DNA from: Thermoleophilaceae bacterium
GTDB lineage: Bacteria; Actinomycetota; Thermoleophilia; Solirubrobacterales; Thermoleophilaceae
Reading direction: 5' to 3'
Length of the DNA: 64,000 nt
Assembly (NCBI GenBank): GCA_036378175.1
Contig: DASUWY010000071.1
Location: 1 to 64,000 of the forward strand
Shown here: piece by piece, positions 43,343-51,669 of the stretch
How positions within the stretch are numbered: position 1 is the first letter of the stretch
Layout: every line of letters starts with the position of its first letter
Program-made: the position numbers and the translations under genes
Notes under the pieces: model-generated
Databases searched by the model: none
Seen by the model: only the letters and a program-made list of their open reading frames with translations
What the model was told of the DNA's origin: nothing

Positions 43343-45624
43343 CCGGCTTCGCGGCGCGCCTCGAGACGCCCGTCCGGCCTGGCAGCTCCGCGCGGGCAAA
43401 GCCGGTGATGACCGAGGCGCAGACGGAGTTCGTCCTACGTCTGCTCACGTTCATCGCACTGGCGGGATTCGCGCTCCTGCACTGGTACGGGGTGGTGATC
43501 CATCCACCCGCCGGGCGAGCGTTCGAGCTGCTGCTGGTGTGCGCGGGCGGGGCACTGGCGTTCGCGCTCACGGCCTCGCCGCGCCTCCCGCGTCCGGTCG
43601 CGCGCGCCGCACGGCTGCTGATCCTCGTGGGGCTCGTGGCGCTCGGGCTGCTCGCCACCGGCCTGCCGGCGCACTACCTCAAGCCGCGTCATTGGGGCGG
43701 CTTCGGCGACCACCTCAACCACGGACTGCGGATCGTGCAGGCCACCACCTACCCGTACAAGGGCGGCGACTACTGGGCGCGCCTGACGCTGCTGCTGGCC
43801 GGCCCGGCCTTCCTCGTTCCCGCCACAGCGCTCGCGTTCTGGCCCGTGAAGGGATCAGGGAGGGTGCCGCGCGCGCTCGCTCTCGTGATCCTGATCGTGT
43901 TCTACGGAATGGCGCTCGCCGAGCGGTCGCCGAGCGGCCAGGTGGGCCGCGGCTTCGTGCTGCTGCTCCTGATCGCCGCCTGGCTGTGGCTGCCGCGGCT
44001 CAAGGCGCGCGACCTGGGAGCGGCGAGCTTCGCGGTGCTCATGGTCGCGCTCGTGGCGATGCCGGTGGCGGCGGCGCTCGACTCGAGCAGGGGCTGGCTG
44101 AACTACCGCGACTGGCGGGTGCTGTCCGACACCGCGGGCGTGGACTATCGCTGGAACCACAGCTACGGGCCGATCAACTGGCCGCGGCGCGGCACCACGC
44201 TGCTCTACGTGCAGGCGAACCGCCCCTACTACTGGAAGGCCGAGACGCTGAACGACTTCAACGGCGTCGACTGGATCCGCACGAGCGTGAACACGAGCGT
44301 GAGCGCGGCGTCCGAGCTGCCGCCCTCGCCGAACCACAGGTGGTTCCAGCAGGTGAAGGTCACCGTCGCCGGGCTGCGCGGCAACCAGGTGATCGGCGCC
44401 GGCACGCCGCAGTCGGTGAGCTCGTCCGCCGGCGACACGGAGCTGTCGGGAGATGGAACGGTCACCGCCATCGACCACTCGCTCCACGACGGGGAGAACT
44501 ACACCGTCTCGACGTACGTGCCGCAGCCCACGCGCGCCCAGCTCCAGGCGAGCGGCCAAAGCCCCTACGAGGGCTACTTCGGCGTTTACACGAAGCTCGT
44601 GCTGCCGCTGAAGCTGCGGGCGGGCTCGCAGACCACCGAGCCGGTGCGCCTCGACCCGGGCCTATGGGGCACCAATCCCGGCGATCCCGCCACGACGCAG
44701 ATTGCCAGGCAGTCGCCCTACGCGGCGATGTACCGGCTGGCGAGGCGCCTGGCGGCGGGCGCAACCAGCCCATACGAGGTGGTGCGCAGGGTGGAGCGCT
44801 ACCTGGGCAGCAACCGCTTCTCCTATGACGAGCGACCGCCGGTGCGCAAGTACCCGCTCGAGGCGTTCCTCTTCAGAGACCACCGCGGCTACTGCCAGCA
44901 GTTCTCCGGTGCGATGGCACTGCTGCTGCGAATGGACGGGATCCCGGCGCGCATAGCCACGGGATTCGCCCCCGGCGAGCCGCAGACGGACTCGCCCGGC
45001 GTATATCGCGTGCGCGACTTCGACGCTCACTCCTGGGTGGAGGTGTACTTCAGCGGGATCGGGTGGGTCACATTCGATCCGACGCCGGCGCTGTCGCCCG
45101 CCTCATCCCAGATCGCCGACGCCAGCGCGGCCAGCGTGGGGGACGCGCGCAAGGCGCCGGCTCTGCCTGGCCCCAAGGGGCTGGGCGATACCGGCCGCAC
45201 GGTCACGGGCACGGCCGTCCGGTCGCATTCCTCGACGCTCTCGTGGTGGATGCTCCCCGCCGCGCTCGCCGTGATCGTGGTGCTTGGAATGGCCGGCTGG
45301 CGGCTGCGGCGCGCGGTCCTGCGGCACCGGCACCTGACGCCGGATGAGCGCGCGGTGGAGGAGCTCCGCTCCGCGCTCGAGACGATGGGCGCGCGCACGG
45401 ATCGCGGCCTCACGCTCACGGGGGCGGAGCGGATGCTCGAGCGCCGTGCTGGGCCCGACGCGGCGCGCTTCGCCACGCGTTTGCGCGAGTACCGCTACGG
45501 GCTCCCCGGCGCGAGGCTGCCCGGCCCGCACGAGCGCCGGGCGCTGCGGCGCGCGCTCGCGCGCGGCGCCCGTCCCTTCGGCGCCCTCAAGGCGCTGAAG
45601 GCTCTGCCGCCGCTCCATTTTTAG
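43339..45624 (+). CDS. Transglutaminase-like membrane protein (TgpA/DUF3488 type)
   Basis: A 761-residue membrane protein. About five to six transmembrane helices lie in residues 35-255, followed by an extracytoplasmic region. The transglutaminase-like core at about residues 480-590 has catalytic Cys in DHRGYCQQFSGAMALLLR, His in DAHSWVEVYF, and Asp in WVTFDPTPA. A further helix at about 635-655 precedes a cytoplasmic C-terminal domain. Such proteins, encoded with MoxR and DUF58, are thought to act in cell-envelope processing. The substrate is unknown. GTG 43339 overlaps the DUF58 stop. Confidence 0.93.
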   Translation: MTGFAARLETPVRPGSSARAKPVMTEAQTEFVLRLLTFIALAGFALLHWYGVVIHPPAGRAFELLLVCAGGALAFALTASPRLPRPVARAARLLILVGLVALGLLATGLPAHYLKPRHWGGFGDHLNHGLRIVQATTYPYKGGDYWARLTLLLAGPAFLVPATALAFWPVKGSGRVPRALALVILIVFYGMALAERSPSGQVGRGFVLLLLIAAWLWLPRLKARDLGAASFAVLMVALVAMPVAAALDSSRGWLNYRDWRVLSDTAGVDYRWNHSYGPINWPRRGTTLLYVQANRPYYWKAETLNDFNGVDWIRTSVNTSVSAASELPPSPNHRWFQQVKVTVAGLRGNQVIGAGTPQSVSSSAGDTELSGDGTVTAIDHSLHDGENYTVSTYVPQPTRAQLQASGQSPYEGYFGVYTKLVLPLKLRAGSQTTEPVRLDPGLWGTNPGDPATTQIARQSPYAAMYRLARRLAAGATSPYEVVRRVERYLGSNRFSYDERPPVRKYPLEAFLFRDHRGYCQQFSGAMALLLRMDGIPARIATGFAPGEPQTDSPGVYRVRDFDAHSWVEVYFSGIGWVTFDPTPALSPASSQIADASAASVGDARKAPALPGPKGLGDTGRTVTGTAVRSHSSTLSWWMLPAALAVIVVLGMAGWRLRRAVLRHRHLTPDERAVEELRSALETMGARTDRGLTLTGAERMLERRAGPDAARFATRLREYRYGLPGARLPGPHERRALRRALARGARPFGALKALKALPPLHF

Positions 45625-45658
45625 GCTCGTTTAAGGGGAATTTCCTAGAACCGTCGGC

Positions 45659-46894
45659 ATGACGGGCAACAGGGCGAACTTCCTTTCGGGACTCCTCGGA
45701 GGAGTCGTTGTGCTGGTGATCGGGGCGGTGCTGATCGCCACCGGCGTGATCAACTCGGGCAGCACGAAGACGGTGGTGCGGCAGTCGCCGCTGGCCGTGC
45801 CGAGCTCGAACGCCGCGGACTCGCCGGATGCGGGCCTCACGGTCGAGGAGATCTACAAGCGCGACGGCCCCGGCGTGGCCTTCATCCAGGCCAAGATCAC
45901 CCAGCAGGTGGCATCGCCGTTCGGATTCCCGAGCGTCCAGCAGGGCGTGTCCACGGGCTCCGGCTTCGTGATCGACAAGAAGGGCGACATCATCACCAAC
46001 TCGCACGTGGTGAACGGCGCCAGCCAGATCACGGTGCGGCTTGGGAGCGGGCCCGAGATCAAGGCGACGCTGGTGGGCAAGGACGAGTCCACCGACCTCG
46101 CCCTGCTGCGCATCGACCCCAAGGCCACGAAGCTCCATCCGCTGCAGCTCGGCGACTCGAGCAAGGTGCGCGTGGGAGATCCGGCGGTGGCGATCGGCAA
46201 CCCGTTCGGCTTCGACCGCACCGTCACGAGCGGCATCGTCTCCGCGCTGCAGCGGCAGATCGACGCCCCCAACAACTTCACGATCAACAACGTGATCCAG
46301 ACGGACGCCGCGATCAACCCCGGAAACTCCGGCGGGCCGCTGATCAACGCGCAGGGGCAGGTGATCGGGATCAACTCGCAGATCGCGACGGGGGGAAATG
46401 GCAACGGCAACGTCGGCATCGGCTTCGCGATCCCGATCAACACGGTGAAGGCCGCGATCCCGCAGCTCGAGAAGAACGGCAAGGTGCTGCACGCATACCT
46501 CGGCGTCTCCACGGCGCAGCTCTCGCCTCAGGACGCGCGCGACCTGAACCTGCCGAGCGACAAGGGAGCGCTCGTTCAGCAGGTGATGCCCGGGAGTCCG
46601 GCGGCCAAGGCCGGGCTGCGAGCGGGCAACACCCAGACGAGCACAGGGCTCGTGATCGGCGGCGACCTGATCGTGAAGGTCGACGGCAAGCCGATCGCGA
46701 AGCCAGGTGACGTGGCGGCCGTAGTGTCCGGCCACAAGCCGGGCGACAAGGTGCAGGTCCAGTTCTACCGCGACGGCAGGCTGAAGACGGTCACCGTCAC
46801 GCTCGGCAACCGTCCGGCGGGCACGAGCGGGCAAACGCAGCAGCCACAGCAGCAGGGCGGGCAGCAGCAGCTTCCCGGCTTTCCGTTCCCGTAG
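45659..46894 (+). CDS. HtrA/DegP-like serine protease with PDZ domain (second copy)
   Basis: A 411-residue exported or membrane-anchored protease. An N-terminal helix (about residues 8-31) is followed by the trypsin-like domain, with His in ITNSHVV, Asp in DESTDLALL and Ser in NPGNSGGPLI. A PDZ domain occupies about residues 275-385, and the tail is Gln/Pro/Gly-rich. It lies 34 bp after the transglutaminase gene, so it may be part of that module or have its own promoter. It resembles the protease at 3340-4539 but lacks the long cytoplasmic N-terminus. Confidence 0.95.
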   Translation: MTGNRANFLSGLLGGVVVLVIGAVLIATGVINSGSTKTVVRQSPLAVPSSNAADSPDAGLTVEEIYKRDGPGVAFIQAKITQQVASPFGFPSVQQGVSTGSGFVIDKKGDIITNSHVVNGASQITVRLGSGPEIKATLVGKDESTDLALLRIDPKATKLHPLQLGDSSKVRVGDPAVAIGNPFGFDRTVTSGIVSALQRQIDAPNNFTINNVIQTDAAINPGNSGGPLINAQGQVIGINSQIATGGNGNGNVGIGFAIPINTVKAAIPQLEKNGKVLHAYLGVSTAQLSPQDARDLNLPSDKGALVQQVMPGSPAAKAGLRAGNTQTSTGLVIGGDLIVKVDGKPIAKPGDVAAVVSGHKPGDKVQVQFYRDGRLKTVTVTLGNRPAGTSGQTQQPQQQGGQQQLPGFPFP

Positions 46895-46918
46895 GGGTCG
46901 AGATGCCACTATTGCCGG

Positions 46919-47626
46919 GTGGCCACCAAGGTCAAGATCTGCGGAATCACGAATCTCGATGACGCCCGGCAGGCGACCGAGCTCGGCGCCTGGGCGATCG
47001 GAATGATCTTCTGGGAGCGCAGCGCTCGCCGCTGCGAGCTGGCGACGGCGGAGGAGATCTCCGCCGAGCTGCGGCGCAGGGTCGAGCCAGTGGGCGTCTT
47101 CGTGAACGCCACCCTCGACGAGATCGCGTATGTGGCCGACCGCTGCTCGCTCGCCATCCTCCAGTTGCACGGGGACGAGGGACCCGCCTTCTGCCGCGAG
47201 GCCGGGCGGCGCACCGGCTGCAAGGTGATGAAGGCGGTGCGGGTGAGGGACGCGGGCAGCGTTCGCGCGCTGGCGTCCTTCGAAACCGACTATCACCTCC
47301 TCGACGCGTACAAGGAGGGACATCTCGGCGGGACTGGCGAGACGTTTCAGTGGGACCTCGTCCGAGCCCATGGTGGCCACGCGCCAGTGGTGCTCTCGGG
47401 CGGCCTCACCGCCGAGAACGTGGGCTCCGCGATAGCGGCCACCCACCCGTTCGCGGTGGACACCGCCAGCGGCACCGAAGCCGCGCCCGGTCGCAAGGAC
47501 CCCGCAAAGGTCGAGGCGTTCTTCAGAGCGGTTGCGCAGGAGGATGGGCACAGCCCATCCGGTCACGCGAGACCGGATGTCGCGCTATCTGAGCAGGGCG
47601 CGGGGCTGGAAGCCCCGCGGAGGTAG
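46919..47626 (+). CDS. trpF: Phosphoribosylanthranilate isomerase with unusual C-terminal extension
   Basis: A 235-residue TrpF. The catalytic Cys is in KVKICGITNLDDA, the Asp/Glu region is in LLDAYKEGHLGGTGETFQWD, and VDTASGTEAAPGRKDPAKVEAF completes the barrel. The normal fold ends near residue 206. A further ~29 residues (from QEDGHSPSGH to the end) are encoded by DNA made of three strong hairpins and resemble nothing in the family. GTG 46919 is 24 bp after the HtrA gene. trpB begins 18 bp downstream. Confidence 0.93.
   Translation: MATKVKICGITNLDDARQATELGAWAIGMIFWERSARRCELATAEEISAELRRRVEPVGVFVNATLDEIAYVADRCSLAILQLHGDEGPAFCREAGRRTGCKVMKAVRVRDAGSVRALASFETDYHLLDAYKEGHLGGTGETFQWDLVRAHGGHAPVVLSGGLTAENVGSAIAATHPFAVDTASGTEAAPGRKDPAKVEAFFRAVAQEDGHSPSGHARPDVALSEQGAGLEAPRR
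47542..47619 (+). repeat. Three hairpins within the 3' end of trpF
   Basis: Stem 1 is GGATGGGC / GCCCATCC (47542-47549, 47553-47560). Stem 2 is ATCCGGTC / GACCGGAT (47557-47564, 47571-47578) and competes with stem 1 for four bases. Stem 3 is CGCGGGGCT / AGCCCCGCG (47599-47607, 47611-47619). All are perfect. They lie in the coding region for the trpF C-terminal extension, just before trpB. Confidence 0.7.
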
Positions 47627-47644
47627 ACCTGTGGCGGTGGCCGC

Positions 47645-48796
47645 GTGATCGAGCAGCGATTCGGGCCGTACGGCGGCCGCTACGTGCCGGAGACCCTGAT
47701 CCCGGCGCTCGACGAGCTCGAGGCCGCGTGGCTCGAGGCCCGCGACGACCCCGGCTTCCAGCTCGAGCTCTCGCGGCTCCTGCGCGATTACGCCGGCCGG
47801 CCCACGCCGCTGTACCACGCCGCCCGCCTGTCGGAGGTGGCCGGTCGCGAGATCCACCTCAAGCGCGAGGACCTTCTCCACACCGGAGCCCACAAGATCA
47901 ACAACGCGCTCGGACAGGTGCTGCTCGCAAAGCGCATGGGCAAGACGCGGATCATCGCGGAGACCGGCGCGGGCCAGCACGGCGTGGCCACCGCCACCGC
48001 CTGCGCGCTGCTCGACGTGGAGTGCGACGTGTACATGGGCACCGAGGACATGCGCCGGCAGAAGCCGAACGTGGAGCGGATGGGCCTGCTCGGCGCCACC
48101 GTTCAGCCGGTGGCGTCGGGCGCCCGCACGCTCAAGGAGGCTGTGAGCGAGGCGATCCGCGACTGGGTGGCGAACGTGGAGGGCACGCACTATGTGATCG
48201 GCTCCGTGGTGGGCCCCGCGCCGTTCCCGGCGCTCGTGCGGGACCTTCAGCGCGTGATCGGGGACGAGGCGCGCGCGCAGTTCCTCGACCGGCATGGCCG
48301 CCTGCCTGCGCGCGTGATCGCCTGCGTGGGCGGCGGCTCGAACGCGCTCGGCACCTTCGTGGCCTTTCTTGGCGATGAGGACGTGGAGCTGATCGGAGTG
48401 GAGGCCGCCGGCGAGGGGATCGACACCGGCCGCCACGGCGCGCCCCTCACCACGAACGCGCGTGGCGTGCTGCACGGCTCCATGTCGGCGGTGCTCCAGG
48501 ACGAGGAGGGCCAGATCCTCGAGGCGCACTCGATCTCCGCCGGGCTCGACTACCCCGGCTCGGGCCCGGAGCACGCCTACCTGCGCGACAGCGGTCGCGC
48601 GACCTATCTCGCGGTGACGGACGCCGAGGCGGTGGACGCCTTCAGGCGCACGTGCCGGCTCGAGGGGATCATTCCGGCGCTCGAGTCCTCGCACGCGATC
48701 GCGTGGGCGCTCGCCAACCCCGGCCCGGGCCCGGACCTGATCACGCTGTCCGGGCGCGGCGACAAGGACCTCGCCGAGGTGCTCTCGCTTGAGTGA
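47645..48796 (+). CDS. trpB: Tryptophan synthase beta chain
   Basis: A 383-residue TrpB. The PLP-binding Lys is in [37 protein letters not shown], the phosphate-binding [10 protein letters not shown], and [13 protein letters not shown] are all canonical. It condenses indole and serine with TrpA. GTG 47645 gives a good N-terminus ([17 protein letters not shown]); GTGs at 47633 and 47639 are alternatives. It overlaps trpA by 8 bp. Confidence 0.97.
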   Translation: MIEQRFGPYGGRYVPETLIPALDELEAAWLEARDDPGFQLELSRLLRDYAGRPTPLYHAARLSEVAGREIHLKREDLLHTGAHKINNALGQVLLAKRMGKTRIIAETGAGQHGVATATACALLDVECDVYMGTEDMRRQKPNVERMGLLGATVQPVASGARTLKEAVSEAIRDWVANVEGTHYVIGSVVGPAPFPALVRDLQRVIGDEARAQFLDRHGRLPARVIACVGGGSNALGTFVAFLGDEDVELIGVEAAGEGIDTGRHGAPLTTNARGVLHGSMSAVLQDEEGQILEAHSISAGLDYPGSGPEHAYLRDSGRATYLAVTDAEAVDAFRRTCRLEGIIPALESSHAIAWALANPGPGPDLITLSGRGDKDLAEVLSLE

Positions 48797-49556
48797 TCGC
48801 ATCGCGGCCGCGTTCGCCTCGCATGGGCGGAGCGCGGCACTCATGCCGTACCTGATGGCGGGCTTCCCGGACCTCGGCACCTCCCGCGAGGTGGGGGAGG
48901 CGTGCATCGATGCGGGCGCGAACCTGCTCGAGCTGGGGGTCCCATTCTCGGATCCTCTCGCGGACGGGCCGGTGATCCACGCCGCCGCCACCGAGGCGCT
49001 GAAGGCGGGGGCCACGCTGCACGGCGTGCTTCGCGTGTGCGAATCGCTCGCAGGGCAGCTGCCGGTGGTGCTGATGGTGTACGCGAACGTGGTGCTCGCG
49101 GGCGGGGACAGGGCGTTCGTGGAGCGGGCCGCCGCCGCCGGCGCCGCCGGGCTGATTGTGCCGGACCTTCCGCATGACGAGGCGGCGGGCCTGCGCGAGG
49201 TGTGCGATGAGCAGGGCCTGGCACTCGTGCCGCTTGTCGCGCCGAACACGCCTCCCGAGCGGCTCGCGCGGATCGGCGCCGATGCGCGTGGGTTCGTCTA
49301 CACGGTGTCGGTCGCCGGCACCACGGGCGAGCGCACGGACCTGCGGCCCGAGCTGCGTGACACCGTGAAACGAGTTCGCGAAGCGTCCAGCGTGCCGGTG
49401 GCGGTGGGCTTCGGCATCTCCACCGCAGAGCACGCCCGCCAGGTGGCGGAGATCGCGGACGGCGTGATCGTCGGAAGCCGCGTGGTGCGGGCGGCGGGCG
49501 AGGGCGGCCCGGATGCCGTGGCCGAGGTCGTGGCGGACCTGGCGTCGGCGCTGTAG
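48789..49556 (+). CDS. trpA: Tryptophan synthase alpha chain
   Basis: A 255-residue TrpA. The catalytic Glu and Asp are in [44 protein letters not shown] and [14 protein letters not shown] complete the barrel. It cleaves indole-3-glycerol phosphate. The start is TTG 48789, within the end of trpB. It is the last gene of the tryptophan cluster. Confidence 0.96.
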   Translation: MSDRIAAAFASHGRSAALMPYLMAGFPDLGTSREVGEACIDAGANLLELGVPFSDPLADGPVIHAAATEALKAGATLHGVLRVCESLAGQLPVVLMVYANVVLAGGDRAFVERAAAAGAAGLIVPDLPHDEAAGLREVCDEQGLALVPLVAPNTPPERLARIGADARGFVYTVSVAGTTGERTDLRPELRDTVKRVREASSVPVAVGFGISTAEHARQVAEIADGVIVGSRVVRAAGEGGPDAVAEVVADLASAL

Positions 49557-49587
49557 AGCCCTCCGACCCCCCTGGTACTGTGGCCCG

Positions 49588-50112
49588 ATGGCCACCACCA
49601 CCAAGCGAAAGACCAAGGCGCAGCTCACCGAGGAGCACGCGCTCAGCTACTTCGATGCCGTAACCGCGCGCGATCTCGACGCGATGGTCGCCCACATGGC
49701 CGACGACGTGATCGAGGACATCACGCCCGTCGGGATCCTGCGCGGCACGGGCGAGGTGAGGCAGTTCTTCGGCGAGCTCTTCGCCGCCTTCCCGGACTTC
49801 GAGTTCAGCGTCGAGCGGGCCACCTCCACGGCGAGCACCTCGGCGGTGCAGTGGCGAGCCACAGGCACCTTCCGCGGCGCGCCGTTCCAGGGCATCGAGC
49901 CCACCGGGCGCAGGGTGGAGATGCGGGGCTGCGACTGCATCGATGTGGAGGACGGCAAGATCACCCGCAACACCGCGTACTACGACGGCGCGGCGTTCGC
50001 CCGCGGGCTCGGGATGCTGCCTCAGACGGGATCAGGCGGGGAGAAGGCGATGCTGGCCGCCTTCAACGCCGTCACGAAGGTCCGCAGCCGCTTCGCCTCG
50101 CCGCCGCGCTGA
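49588..50112 (+). CDS. SnoaL-like polyketide cyclase family protein
   Basis: A 174-residue NTF2-fold protein of the SnoaL-like ester cyclase group (YFDAVTARDLDAMVAHMADD, GTGEVRQFFGELFAAFPDFEF, GIEPTGRRVEMRGCDCIDVEDGKI). The C-terminus is extended and basic. No polyketide genes are nearby, so a specific reaction cannot be given. The ATG at 49588 follows trpA by 31 bp. It is distinct from the SnoaL-like gene at 34858. Confidence 0.87.
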   Translation: MATTTKRKTKAQLTEEHALSYFDAVTARDLDAMVAHMADDVIEDITPVGILRGTGEVRQFFGELFAAFPDFEFSVERATSTASTSAVQWRATGTFRGAPFQGIEPTGRRVEMRGCDCIDVEDGKITRNTAYYDGAAFARGLGMLPQTGSGGEKAMLAAFNAVTKVRSRFASPPR

Positions 50113-50139
50113 GGCGTTCGGTAACCTGCCTCGCCGCGC

Positions 50140-50313
50140 ATGGGTGTACTTATCGCTCTCACCGCAGGATTGGCCTTCTGGCTCGTGGGCTTTGCCCTCG
50201 GCTGGGGCCGCTCCCCGCTCGACCCGTTCCTCGTCACGGTCCTGGTCGTGGTGATCGCGATTACCGTCCGGACGGTCAAGCCGTTCGTGCAGCGGCTCAC
50301 GGGCAAGCCCTAG
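50140..50313 (+). CDS. Small membrane protein (57 aa)
   Basis: A 57-residue open frame starting MGVLIALTAGLAFWLVGFAL and continuing through a short polar turn into FLVTVLVVVIAI. It ends basic (KPFVQRLTGKP). The two hydrophobic helices with a positive C-terminus look like a genuine small membrane protein. It follows the SnoaL gene by 27 bp. No family is recognised. Confidence 0.6.
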   Translation: MGVLIALTAGLAFWLVGFALGWGRSPLDPFLVTVLVVVIAITVRTVKPFVQRLTGKP

Positions 50314-50409
50314 AGGCAGTTCCCGGCCATGCGGTGAAGTCTCCTGGACGGACCCCGTCGGCAGATCCGCGCGACGAGTGACCTGGTGGCCGGCTTCAGC
50401 CACCCCGAT

Positions 50410-50444
50410 CCCACCTAACTGTTCCGCAGCAACAGCCAGTTGGG
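50410..50444. repeat. Intergenic hairpin, family A copy 3
   Basis: Arms 50410-50423 and 50431-50444 are 14 nt each around a 7-nt loop, with three mismatches between them. CCGATCCCA and AACAGC-AGTTGGGAC match the copies at 8041 and 24041. Here no gene stop lies within the stem. It sits in the 197-bp gap between the small membrane protein gene and the convergent phosphofructokinase gene. The rest of that gap holds nothing else I recognise except a weak GGTGGC/GCCACC stem. Confidence 0.7.
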
Positions 50445-50510
50445 ACAGCGCCGCCTCGGGCCGCCCGTAATTGCTGCTTTTGGCGGCGCTCGAGCCGGAG
50501 CTAGGCGCGC

Positions 50511-51539
50511 TCAGCCGAAGAACGCCTCGGCCGCCTCGTACTCCTCAGGCGGCACCGTCTTCAGCTCCGCCACGGCATCAGCCAGCGGAACCAGCTCAAT
50601 CCTCGTAGAGCGCAGAGCCGCCATCTGACCCCATTCGCCCCGACTCACCGCGTCGATCGCCGCCGCCCCCAGGCGCGTGGCCAGCACGCGGTCGAACGCC
50701 GTGGGTGTGCCCCCTCGCTGAATGTGCCCGAGCACCGTCGCCCGCGCGTCGAAGCCGGTGCGCTCCCCGATCTCCCGCTCGAGCAGGTAGCCGATGCCGC
50801 CCAGCCGCTCGTGGCCGAACTCGTCGGTGCCCTGGCTCATCACCTCGAGCGTGCCGGCCACCGGCGTCGCGCCCTCCGCCGCCACAACGATCGAGAAGTA
50901 GCGCCCGCGCGCGTGGCGGCGCTGGATCAGCCGGACCACCTCCTCGATGTCGAATGGCCGCTCGGGGATCAGGATCACGTCGGCCCCGCCGGCGAGGCCC
51001 GAGTGCAGCGCGATCCAGCCCGCGTGCCGGCCCATCACCTCCACGATCATGATCCGGTGGTGGCTCTCCGCGGTCGTGTGCAGGCGATCGATCGCCTCGG
51101 TGGCCACCTGCACCGCGGTGTCGAAGCCGAAGGTGAGGTCAGTCGCGCCAAGATCGTTGTCGATCGTCTTCGGCACTCCCACGACATTGATGCCCATCTC
51201 GCTCAACTTGGCGGCCGCGCCGAGCGTGTCCTCGCCGCCGATCGCGATCAGGCCGTCGAGGTGCAGCCCGCGCAGGTTGTCGCGGATGCGCTCAGCGCCG
51301 CCCTCGTCCTTGAAGGGGTTCGTGCGCGAGGAACCGAGGATGGTTCCGCCGCGCGGCAGGATCCCGCGCGTGGACTCGATCGTGAGCTCGGTGTACGCGT
51401 TCTCGAGCGTGCCGCGCCAGCCATCGCGAAAGCCCACGATCGCGTGCCCGTAGCGATCGATGCCCTTGCGCACGATCGCGCGGATCACCGCGTTGAGCCC
51501 CGGGCAGTCGCCCCCGCCGGTCAGGACCCCGATTCTCAT
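50511..51539 (-). CDS. pfkA: 6-phosphofructokinase, PPi-type signature
   Basis: A 342-residue group III PfkA. It starts RIGVLTGGGDCPGLNAVIR and has the catalytic TIDND motif (VPKTIDNDLGATDLTFGFDT), MGRHAGWIAL and GHIQRGGTPTAFDRV. Residue 104 is Asp (GGEDT) and residue 124 is Lys (PKTIDND). Asp104 with Lys124 is the combination of PPi-dependent enzymes such as that of Amycolatopsis, whereas Gly at 104 marks ATP use. PPi use is therefore likely, which would make the step reversible. ATG 51539 gives the canonical N-terminus; a start at 51566 would add nine residues. Confidence 0.93.
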   Translation of the reverse strand: MRIGVLTGGGDCPGLNAVIRAIVRKGIDRYGHAIVGFRDGWRGTLENAYTELTIESTRGILPRGGTILGSSRTNPFKDEGGAERIRDNLRGLHLDGLIAIGGEDTLGAAAKLSEMGINVVGVPKTIDNDLGATDLTFGFDTAVQVATEAIDRLHTTAESHHRIMIVEVMGRHAGWIALHSGLAGGADVILIPERPFDIEEVVRLIQRRHARGRYFSIVVAAEGATPVAGTLEVMSQGTDEFGHERLGGIGYLLEREIGERTGFDARATVLGHIQRGGTPTAFDRVLATRLGAAAIDAVSRGEWGQMAALRSTRIELVPLADAVAELKTVPPEEYEAAEAFFG

Positions 51540-51669
51540 CGCGCGCACCATACAGATAGCCAACAAACGCTTAACCGAAGATTCCGAGACCGCAATCAGA
51601 ATCCGCTTGAAGCTGGGTTAGGATGCCCCGGCAGTTGGAGCTCGTTTTCTCTTAGAGGAGGGACAGTCC

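Noticed and set aside
45587-47566. A 659-codon minus-strand open frame opposite the second HtrA gene and trpF
   Set aside because: Same antisense shadow pattern, while both plus-strand genes carry full catalytic motifs.
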